From Actinomadura_E scrupuli (GTDB lineage: Bacteria; Actinomycetota; Actinomycetes; Streptosporangiales; Streptosporangiaceae): a DNA stretch of 64,000 bases. The DNA is taken from NCBI RefSeq assembly GCF_050971785.1, contig NZ_JBPCCU010000005.1, positions 434,001-498,000 on the forward strand, given 5' to 3'. Position 1 is the first letter of the stretch. Each line of letters opens with the position of its first letter. Below are positions 7,652-14,189 of this stretch, in pieces. The translations under genes were made by a program, and so were the position numbers. The notes under the pieces are model-generated. The model did not search any database and was not told the origin of the DNA. It was given only the letters and a program-made list of their open reading frames with translations.

Positions 7652-8166
7652 GCGGCGGGGGTCCTCTCCGGGTCGTGCAGGGCGAGGGGAAGCGTCCAGA
7701 GCAGCACCGCGAACACCGCACCGGCGAGCAGCGTGATCGCCAGCCGGCCGCCGTGCGGCGAGGAGGGGGTGGTCCAGACGGCGCCCGCCAGCGCCAGGGC
7801 GGCCAGCGCGACGGCCCGGACCACCACCCAGCCGGTGAGCCGGGTGTCGCCGGCGCCCGCGCAGCCGCACGGCACCGCGGGCCGGTGGCGCAGGACGTAC
7901 CAGCCGTACAGCGCGTAGCCGGTCAGCAGCGCGCAGGCGGCGGCCAGCGCCGGGCGGGCGAATCCGGCCAGGGCCAGCGCGCCCGTGGCGGCCTCGGCCA
8001 GCGCGGTCGAGGCGGCGGCCGGGACGACCAGCGGGGCGGGCAGGGTGCGGTGCGCGCGCAGCGCCCGGGTCAGGCCGGCCGGCCGCAGCAGGTGGCCGGC
8101 GAAGGAGACCAGCAGCACCAGCGGCACGGTGACCAGCGCGAGGTCGGCGAGGACGTCGGCGAGCAT
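7648..8166 (-). CDS. MauE/DoxX-like redox-associated membrane protein
   Basis: A 172-residue membrane protein with about four or five helices and the motif VPCGCAGAGD (about residues 100-109), the CGC signature of MauE-type proteins that pass electrons for disulfide formation across the membrane. It starts one base after the preceding gene's stop and overlaps the MauD-like gene by four bases, showing a tight operon. MauE and MauD are known to be needed for stable MauA; the same role for the exported 12-cysteine protein here is inferred from gene order. Confidence 0.82.
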   Translation of the reverse strand: MLADVLADLALVTVPLVLLVSFAGHLLRPAGLTRALRAHRTLPAPLVVPAAASTALAEAATGALALAGFARPALAAACALLTGYALYGWYVLRHRPAVPCGCAGAGDTRLTGWVVVRAVALAALALAGAVWTTPSSPHGGRLAITLLAGAVFAVLLWTLPLALHDPERTPAA

Positions 8167-8167
8167 G

Positions 8168-8860
8168 TCAGCGCAGGATCTCGGCGGTGAGCCCGGCGAG
8201 CCTGCGGGGGACCTCGTGGACGCGGGACTCGTCGGTCGGGAGCACGGTCACCAGCGTGGAGGCGGTGGCGAGCAGGAAGAAGGTGCCCTTGTCCTCGAGG
8301 GTGTCCTTGAACAGCTCGCCGCCGGCGATTCTCGCCCCCGGCCAGGAGGGCAGCCGGCGGGCGGTCTGCCTGGTGAGGCTGGTGACCTCCAGCAGGCCCA
8401 GGCCGGGCACCTCCTTGACCAGCTCGGTCGGCTCGGTCACGGCGGCGCGCCTGCGCGGGGTGAAGGCGGCGCCGTCGTCGTGCTCGGAGAGCGTCAGGGC
8501 GTTGAAGAACCCCACGGCGTCGGCCGCGCGCGCGTGGTAGAGATGGGTGAAGACGGCGTACCGGCGGCCTTCCCAGATCGCGGCCAGCACCCGCTCCTGC
8601 AGCCCGGCGTGCGCGTCCCGGAGGGTCGAGTGGCCGATCCGCAGCCGTCCGCCCTGCACGGCGAACTCGTCGTCGAAGCGGGTCACCCCGAGATCGTCGG
8701 CCCAGGCGTGCGCGGCGCCCCGTTCACCGGCGGTGATCTCGTGCAGCCGCCCGTCGAGCGCGATCCGCGCCACCGAGGTGGCGGGGCGGCTCAGGTCGAG
8801 CTCACCGGACAGTTGGATGCGTTTGCCGTCAAGTGTCCGATGGACGACCCGTGGAGCCAT
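8168..8860 (-). CDS. Unknown protein, first gene of the Mau-like cluster
   Basis: A 230-residue soluble protein without signal peptide or membrane helix. The ATG at 8860 was chosen because AGAGGT precedes it, although the frame stays open to 9043. It contains GKRIQLSGELDLSRPATSVARIALDG, WEGRRYAVFTHLYHARAADAVGFFNAL and FFLLATASTLVTVLPTD; I do not recognise the family. It sits where a large subunit (MauB) might be expected but is far too short and carries no export signal for that seven-bladed propeller. It is tightly coupled to the MauE-like gene, so it probably acts in the same process. Confidence 0.75.
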   Translation of the reverse strand: MAPRVVHRTLDGKRIQLSGELDLSRPATSVARIALDGRLHEITAGERGAAHAWADDLGVTRFDDEFAVQGGRLRIGHSTLRDAHAGLQERVLAAIWEGRRYAVFTHLYHARAADAVGFFNALTLSEHDDGAAFTPRRRAAVTEPTELVKEVPGLGLLEVTSLTRQTARRLPSWPGARIAGGELFKDTLEDKGTFFLLATASTLVTVLPTDESRVHEVPRRLAGLTAEILR

Positions 8861-9180
8861 GTGCGGCGACCTCTCGAGGGGTAAGGGGTCATGCGACAGG
8901 AGTGACGTTAGTGCTTTGGGCAGGAGTAATCCAAGATCTGCCGAAAGTGGCCATCGTCGTTCGGCCGGCGGGCGGGCCCGGCGCCGGCGGGCGGGGTCCC
9001 GTCCGCCGCCGTCCGGGGCGGACGAGCGCCCGGACTCGCCCATGGGGCGTGCTTGCCGCGGCCGGGGACACCGCCCTGGATAGGGTCGTCTCGCCGTTCC
9101 GCGCGGCGCATGACCGGCCGGCCGGAGTGCGGCCGTACAGGGACGCGACGTGCCCGCGCGAGCGACTTCGAGGTGAATCC
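8861..9180. other. Divergent intergenic region, Mau-like operon / dut
   Basis: About 320 bases between the divergent Mau-like operon and dut. Both frames facing outward stay open through it but show no coding character. It must hold the two promoters; I found no convincing -35/-10 pair, operator or hairpin by eye. Confidence 0.5.
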
Positions 9181-9627
9181 TTGGGTGACAAGGTGGATGT
9201 GCTGATCCAGCGGCTCGATCCCGGCCTGCCGCTGCCGGCGTACGCCCATCCGGGCGACGCGGGGATGGACCTGGTGGCGGCCGGTGACGTGGAACTGACG
9301 CCCGGGGAGCGGGCCGTGGTGGGGACCGGCGTGGCGATCGCGCTGCCCGACGGCTACGCGGGCCTGATTCACCCTCGGTCGGGTTTGGCGGCTAAATTGG
9401 GGCTAACGATCGTCAATGCTCCGGGGACCGTGGACGCCGGTTACCGCGGTGAGATCAAAGTGACCTTGCTGAACACCGACGCCCGCGACACCGTACGACT
9501 CCGGCGCGGTGACCGTATCGCGCAACTGGTCATCCAGAAGGTCGAACAGGCCGTCTTGCATGAGGTGACGGCGCTTCCCGGGTCCGCTCGGGGGACGGCC
9601 GGGTTCGGCTCGACAGGTGGCTTCTGA
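9181..9627 (+). CDS. dut: dUTP diphosphatase
   Basis: A 148-residue trimeric dUTPase that hydrolyses dUTP to dUMP, keeping uracil out of DNA and supplying dTMP synthesis. All five conserved motifs are visible: HPGDAGMDLVA, HPRSGLAAK, NAPGTVDAGYRGEI, RGDRIAQLVIQK and the C-terminal arm RGTAGFGSTGGF. The TTG at 9181 is preceded by GAGGTG with good spacing; GTG 9193 is an alternative. The open frame extends to 8833 without coding character. It begins the conserved actinobacterial block that continues with the DUF3710 gene. Confidence 0.97.
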   Translation: MGDKVDVLIQRLDPGLPLPAYAHPGDAGMDLVAAGDVELTPGERAVVGTGVAIALPDGYAGLIHPRSGLAAKLGLTIVNAPGTVDAGYRGEIKVTLLNTDARDTVRLRRGDRIAQLVIQKVEQAVLHEVTALPGSARGTAGFGSTGGF

Positions 9628-9714
9628 CCGCGTTGAAGCCGGTAATGTGCCGGAACCGCGTGGAAGAGGGCTGAGTACGCGGAACCATGCAGAGCAACGA
9701 AGGAGCGTGAAGTC

Positions 9715-10506
9715 GTGTTTCGACGTCGTCGTCAGGGCGAGGAGCCCGAGGAGAACCTCGAGCTGACCGACGAGCAGCCGGAGGCCGCCGAGTCCGCCGA
9801 GGCGGAGGAGGCCGCGCCGGCGGCCGAGGGCAAGGGCCCGTGGGACTCCGAGGAGTCCTACCCCGAGCTCGAGCGCATCGACTTCGGGGGCCTCCAGGTG
9901 CCGATCGGCCCCGGGCTCGAGGTCCAGGTGAACCTCGAGGCGACCGAGCACGACGCCGAGGGCAACCCGGTGGGCGGCCGGATGGTCGCCGTCACCATCG
10001 TGACCGGCGACAGCGGCCTGCAGGTCCAGGCGTTCGCCGCTCCCAAGCGCAGCGGCATCTGGGCGGAGGTACGGCAGGAGACGGCCGCCGAGATCCAGGA
10101 GGCCGGAGGTCAGACCCAGGACGGTGCGGGCCCGTTCGGCGACGAGCTGCACGCCATGGTCCCGGTGCAGATCCCCGAAGAGGTCATGGACCAGGTCCCC
10201 GATGAGATCCGCGAGCAGGGCTTCGCCTGGCAGCCGGTGCGGTTCATCGGCGTGGACGGCCCCCGGTGGTTCCTGCGCGGCGTGGTGAGCGGCGCGGCCA
10301 TCGAGGACGAGGAGCAGTGGCAGGTCCTGGAGGACGTGTTCCGCAACATCGTCGTGGTCCGCGGCGACCAGCCGATGGCCCCGCGGGAGCTGCTGGAGCT
10401 GACCCTGCCGGCCGAGGCCCAGGAGGCGCTCGCCCAGCAGGCCGACGAGGGCGATGACGGCTTCGACCCCTTCGAGCGCGGCCCGGAGATCACCGAGGTG
10501 CGCTGA
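9715..10506 (+). CDS. DUF3710-family protein
   Basis: A 263-residue soluble protein with an acidic N-terminal third rich in Glu and Ala, then a core containing RIDFGGLQVPIGPGLEVQV, FAAPKRSGIWAEVRQE and WFLRGVVSGAA. This fits DUF3710, which in actinobacteria sits directly after dut. Function unknown. The GTG at 9715 follows AAGGAG. In related genomes the next genes are usually the OB-fold and DUF3159 genes; here these lie 7 kb further on. Confidence 0.88.
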   Translation: MFRRRRQGEEPEENLELTDEQPEAAESAEAEEAAPAAEGKGPWDSEESYPELERIDFGGLQVPIGPGLEVQVNLEATEHDAEGNPVGGRMVAVTIVTGDSGLQVQAFAAPKRSGIWAEVRQETAAEIQEAGGQTQDGAGPFGDELHAMVPVQIPEEVMDQVPDEIREQGFAWQPVRFIGVDGPRWFLRGVVSGAAIEDEEQWQVLEDVFRNIVVVRGDQPMAPRELLELTLPAEAQEALAQQADEGDDGFDPFERGPEITEVR

Positions 10507-10637
10507 CGCCCTGGACCGTCACCGAACCGTCGTGAGCATGCGCGCGCCCGCATGACCGCGGCGGTTTGGCCGTTTCCGGGGAAAGTCATGGTCCGCAGGC
10601 CCTTGTCCTTCCGGCGCCGCGGGGAGTGAATGGGACC

Positions 10638-10712
10638 ATGTCGAAACGCACGAGGAAACGGCGCGCCAGGCGTAAGCGCCTGGCCAACCACGGCAGAAGG
10701 CCCAACAGCTGA
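10638..10712 (+). CDS. Ribosomal protein bL37, 24 residues
   Basis: A 24-codon gene: ATG at 10638, TGA at 10710-10712. The product starts MSKRTRKRRARRKRLAN and ends HGRRPNS: extremely basic, with the tail ANHG(K/R)RPN that characterises the actinobacterial ribosomal protein bL37, also 24 residues, found in mycobacterial 50S structures. GGGGAG precedes the start. It binds rRNA in the large subunit. The gene is too short for ordinary gene finders and sits alone between the DUF3710 gene and a convergent PPOX gene. Confidence 0.85.
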   Translation: MSKRTRKRRARRKRLANHGRRPNS

Positions 10713-10722
10713 GGTCGCCGGG

Positions 10723-11151
10723 TCAGCCGGCCGGGGAGTAGGCCCAGCCGGACCACCGGTCGACGGCGATCGCGATGACCGGTCCCTCCGGTGGGTTCGC
10801 GCGGTACTGCCCGTACCGCCCCGTCAGCAGCCGGATCGGGCCGGCCATCTCGGCGGGCTCCGAGACGATCGTGGCCCGGCCCTCGGCCCGCACCCACCAC
10901 AGCCGTTCCCAGTCGTCCTCGTAGTGGTCGGCCAGCACGGCCACCCGCGGGTTCACCGCGATGTTCCGCAGCCGCCTGAGGTCGCGGCTGCGTTTGGGCT
11001 TGTGGTCGACCGCGCTGTAGAGCAGGTCGCCGTCGACGGCGAAGGTGACGGCCACCAGGTGCGGCCGGCCCCCCAGATCGGCCGTCGCCAGGCGTACGAC
11101 CGGAGCCGCCGCCAGCCTGGCGCGGGCCTGGTCCTGCGTGAGCGTGGGCAC
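10723..11151 (-). CDS. PPOX-class F420-dependent enzyme, Rv0121-like
   Basis: About 142 residues with a split-barrel flavin/F420-binding fold: VRLATADLGGRPHLVAVTFAVDGD, then YSAVDHKPKRSRDLRRLRNI and DHYEDDWERLWWVRAEG, wording typical of the Rv0121 family of predicted F420-dependent reductases. The GTG at 11151 was chosen because a G-rich Shine-Dalgarno precedes it and the family starts near VPTLTQDQA; the open frame runs to 11277. It is convergent with bL37, ten bases away. Substrate unknown. Confidence 0.85.
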   Translation of the reverse strand: MPTLTQDQARARLAAAPVVRLATADLGGRPHLVAVTFAVDGDLLYSAVDHKPKRSRDLRRLRNIAVNPRVAVLADHYEDDWERLWWVRAEGRATIVSEPAEMAGPIRLLTGRYGQYRANPPEGPVIAIAVDRWSGWAYSPAG

Positions 11152-11376
11152 GGCGCCGTACCCCCTCCCGTGCTCGCTCCGTTCTCGCCCGCCGGGCGAC
11201 GCCCCGTCCTCATCCAAACACGGCCCCGGTGTCGCGGCATCGGCGGACCGCCCGGCGCGGCGCCGGGAGGCGCCCACGATGACGCCCGGAGGGATGATCT
11301 CCAGGTGAGAGCGGCTTTCGGGTTTTCCGCCGCCTGATGCCGAATCGTTATTGCAAGGTGCAAATCACCCATCGCC

Positions 11377-11392
11377 TGTGACTGGTGTCACA
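11377..11392. promoter_or_regulatory. CRP/GlxR-type binding site upstream of sugar permease
   Basis: TGTGACTGGTGTCACA is a perfect TGTGA-N6-TCACA palindrome, the consensus recognised by cAMP-receptor proteins (GlxR/Crp in actinobacteria). It lies 142-157 bases before the permease start, in a 382-base gap that also holds the smaller inverted repeat TTGCAAGGTGCAA at 11351-11363. Confidence 0.65.
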
Positions 11393-11533
11393 GCGGGTGC
11401 GCGAAATACGTTGTGCCAGACAACATTCTCGGGCTTCGTGGCGGCCGCCTCTGCCCTTTTGCACGGCAGTCCCGTGCGCCGGTCCTCACCGGTTCGGCGC
11501 GCGGGGTACGGGGCTGCAGATCGGAGTACTTCC

Positions 11534-12973
11534 ATGAACGGTGCGCTGGCGACCTCTGCCGGTCGCCCGGACGCCCCCACGGTGCGGGACCACACCCGGC
11601 GCTACCTGGCGCGGGTGGCGACGGGTGAGATGGGCGCGCTGCCCGCTCTCACGGGTCTGGTGCTCTTCAGCGCCGTCTTCGCGCTGTTGCGGCCGTCCTT
11701 CCTCTCGGCCAGCAACCTCGCCAACCTGTTCACCCAGGGCGCCGCGGTCGTCGTCATCGCGATGGGCCTGGTCTTCGTCATGCTCCTCGGCGAGATCGAC
11801 CTGTCCGCCGGCTACACCAGCGGGGTGTGCGGGGCCGTGCTCGCGGTGCTCGCGGCGCACGGCCGGCTGCCCTGGTACGCGGCGGCGGCCCTCGCGCTGC
11901 TCGTCGCCGTCGCCATCGGCCTGGGCCTGGGCCTGCTGGTGACCAGGACCAAGGTTCCCTCGTTCGTCGTGACGCTGGCGGGGCTGCTCGGGCTGCAGGG
12001 CGTCGCGCTGCTCCTCATCGGTGACAGCACCACCGTCACGCTCGACGACGGGACCCTTCTCTCGATCGCCAACGGCACCGTGGCCCCCGAGCTGGCCTGG
12101 CTGATGTGGGCGGGGGGCCTGGCCGCGTACGTCATGATCGAGTTCCGGCGCAAGCGCAAGGGGCTGCACCACCGGCGCACCGCCGATCCCCTCGTCCTGG
12201 TCGTCTGGCGGGTCCTGGTGGCCGCGGTGCTCTCCGCCGCGATCGTGTACCTCCTCAACCAGGAGCGCAGCCCCCATCCCGACATCGCGTCGCTGAAGGG
12301 TGTGCCGATCGTCGTCCCGATCATCGCCGTCATGATCATGCTATGGACGTTCGTGCTGCGCCGGACGGCGTACGGCCGCCGGATCTACATGGTCGGCCAG
12401 AGCCGGGAGGTCGCCCGGCAGGCCGGCGTCAACGTCGACCGGATCCGGGTGTCGGTGTTCGTGATCTGTTCCTGCATGGCCGCCGTCGGCGGTGTGATCG
12501 CGGTCTCGCGGGCGCACTCGGTGGACGCCGACACCGGAGGGGTCAACGTGCTGCTGTACGCGGTCGCCGCGGTGGTGTTCGGCGGCACCAGCCTCTTCGG
12601 CGGCAAGGGGCGGGTGCTCGACGCCGTCCTGGGGGGCGCCCTGATGGCCGTGATCGACAACGGCATGGGCCTGATGGGCTACAGCGCCGGGCTGAAGTAC
12701 ATCGTCACCTGCGCGCTGCTCCTGCTGGCCGCGTGCCTGGACGTTGTCTCCCGGACGCGCGAGGCGGCCGCCGCGGCGGTCCCCCCGCTGCCCCCCGGGG
12801 TCGCGTTCGTCCCCGCGGCCCGGCCCCCTGCTGGGCCACCTGCTGGGCCACCTTCTGGGCCACCGGCCCGGCCGACGGGTCACCCGCCGACGGGTCACCC
12901 GCCGACGTGGCCGGCCGGCCGCACCGACCCCGGGCCGCGGCACGGGCCGGGCGCCGGGACGGGCTGGCGCTAG
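11534..12973 (+). CDS. Sugar ABC transporter permease, XylH/RbsC-like, orphan
   Basis: A 479-residue permease with about ten to twelve membrane helices. Family motifs include GAAVVVIAMGLVFVMLLGEIDLSAGY, AYGRRIYMVGQSREVARQAGVNV and AVAAVVFGGTSLFGGKGR. A long segment between residues 190 and 270 matches the larger XylH-type permeases. The ATG at 11534 has GGAG eight bases before it. The last 70 residues are a proline-rich tail built from short repeats (PAGPP, TGHPP). No ATPase or binding-protein gene adjoins it, so it is orphaned here and would need partners elsewhere. A CRP-like site lies upstream. Confidence 0.85.
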   Translation: MNGALATSAGRPDAPTVRDHTRRYLARVATGEMGALPALTGLVLFSAVFALLRPSFLSASNLANLFTQGAAVVVIAMGLVFVMLLGEIDLSAGYTSGVCGAVLAVLAAHGRLPWYAAAALALLVAVAIGLGLGLLVTRTKVPSFVVTLAGLLGLQGVALLLIGDSTTVTLDDGTLLSIANGTVAPELAWLMWAGGLAAYVMIEFRRKRKGLHHRRTADPLVLVVWRVLVAAVLSAAIVYLLNQERSPHPDIASLKGVPIVVPIIAVMIMLWTFVLRRTAYGRRIYMVGQSREVARQAGVNVDRIRVSVFVICSCMAAVGGVIAVSRAHSVDADTGGVNVLLYAVAAVVFGGTSLFGGKGRVLDAVLGGALMAVIDNGMGLMGYSAGLKYIVTCALLLLAACLDVVSRTREAAAAAVPPLPPGVAFVPAARPPAGPPAGPPSGPPARPTGHPPTGHPPTWPAGRTDPGPRHGPGAGTGWR

Positions 12974-13053
12974 GCCCCCGGGACGGCTTTGGACCTGCGG
13001 TCCGGAGGGTGCCCGCCGGATGTCCCGGCGGGCACCCGGCGGGACCTCGGGCG

Positions 13054-13120
13054 TGCGCCGACCTGCGCCGACCTGCGCCGACCTGCGCCGACCTGCGCCG
13101 ACCTGCGGCTACCTGCGGCG
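13054..13120. repeat. 10-base tandem repeat
   Basis: Six to seven copies of the unit ACCTGCGCCG in tandem; the last two are degenerate (ACCTGCGGCT, ACCTGCGGCG). It lies between the permease stop and the promoter of the next gene. Ten-base spacing puts every copy on the same helix face. It shows no coding character of its own and could be replication slippage or a regulatory array. Confidence 0.8.
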
Positions 13121-13142
13121 ATCAAGGCCGTGGGCTCGGGAG

Positions 13143-13188
13143 TTGCGATTGAGTGAGTGCACACTCATACTGGGTGAGCGCACACTCA
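13143..13188 (+). promoter_or_regulatory. Promoter with two TetR-type operators
   Basis: TTGCGA (13143-13148) and CATACT (13166-13171), 17 bases apart, make a recognisable vegetative promoter. It overlaps two palindromic sites, TGAGTGCACACTCA (13154-13167) and TGAGCGCACACTCA (13175-13188), whose centres are 21 bases apart. The TGAGTG..CACTCA shape is typical of TetR-family operators, so a repressor is expected; its gene is not adjacent. Confidence 0.6.
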
Positions 13189-13218
13189 ACCGGTCGGCGG
13201 CTCATCTGGAGGATGGTC

Positions 13219-14070
13219 ATGGGTATCAGCGCACTTCCCGCCCGTTCCGTGGCCACGTCCATGGCGGCGTCGCTGTGGCGCTTCTGGACCGGCGGGCGCC
13301 CCGTCGAGCGGGCGTGCTACCTCATCGGAGCGGTGCTGTTCGCCGCCGGGCTGTTCCACCTCGGGGTCTTCGCCGTGGACGGAGGCCCGTGGGAGGGGCC
13401 GGTCTCCTGGCGCAAGCCCACGACGTTCGGCTTGTCGTTCGGCCTCACCCTGGTCACCATCGCCGGCGTGACGACCTTCGTCCGGCTCGGGGAGCGCACC
13501 CGTGGGTGGCTGCTGGGCGTGTTCGCCGCCGCCTGCGTCCTCGAGGTCGCCTTCATCAGCGTGCAGGCCTGGCGGCACGTCCCCTCGCACTTCAACAACG
13601 AGGGCCCGGTCAACACGGCCATCGCCATGGTCCTGGCCGCGGGCGGGGTCGTGCTCGTCGTGATCCTGGTGACGCTCACCGTCGCCTCCTTCCGCAAGGT
13701 CCCCGAGCCCGCGCCCGACGACCCGGCCGGCCCGGCCGACGCGGCGGCCGGCCCGGCCATGCGGCTCGCGGTGCAGGCGGGCTTCGTCGCGCTGCTGTTC
13801 GCCCTGGCGTCCGGGGCGGCGATGATCGCCAAGGGGATGGTGCTGGTCAAGACCGGCCATCAGCACGCCGCCTACACCGCCGCCGAGGCGCTCAAGCCGG
13901 CCCACGCGGTGACCATGCACGCCATCCTCGTGCTGCCCGGCCTCGCCTGGCTGCTGACCTTCACCACCTGGACCGAGCGGCGCCGCCGGCGCGCCGTCGC
14001 CCGGGTCGCCCTGGCCTACGGGCTCGCGGCCGCCGCCGTGATCGTGGTGTCGGCCGTGAGGTTCGCCTGA
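13219..14070 (+). CDS. Unknown integral membrane protein
   Basis: A 283-residue protein with about seven predicted membrane helices and a short charged loop EPAPDDPAGPADAAAG near the middle. The segment WEGPVSWRKPTTFGLSFGLTL recurs in uncharacterised actinobacterial membrane proteins I have seen, but I cannot assign a function. The ATG at 13219 is preceded by GGAGG six bases away; ATG 13213 is less likely. Its promoter carries two TetR-type operators, suggesting induction by a small molecule or membrane stress. kdpD follows 119 bases later. Confidence 0.78.
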   Translation: MGISALPARSVATSMAASLWRFWTGGRPVERACYLIGAVLFAAGLFHLGVFAVDGGPWEGPVSWRKPTTFGLSFGLTLVTIAGVTTFVRLGERTRGWLLGVFAAACVLEVAFISVQAWRHVPSHFNNEGPVNTAIAMVLAAGGVVLVVILVTLTVASFRKVPEPAPDDPAGPADAAAGPAMRLAVQAGFVALLFALASGAAMIAKGMVLVKTGHQHAAYTAAEALKPAHAVTMHAILVLPGLAWLLTFTTWTERRRRRAVARVALAYGLAAAAVIVVSAVRFA

Positions 14071-14189
14071 CCTGCCCCCGGGCCCGGTCCGGCCCCGTAC
14101 GGGCCCGCGGGCCGGGGGCGGAGCCGGGGCAGGGGGCGGGTGCCGGGGAGGCGTCCCTTACGGTCGTATCCGGGGGAGGTGAGGCCGGC

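Noticed and set aside
13054..13120. Tandem units considered as a CRISPR array
   Set aside because: The units are 10 bases and directly adjacent, with no spacers and no cas genes.
12744..14189. Open frame fused in front of KdpD, giving an apparent 1319-residue protein
   Set aside because: The upstream part is an alternative frame of the permease tail, the repeat array and the membrane gene; KdpD family similarity begins exactly at GTG 14190 with a Shine-Dalgarno.
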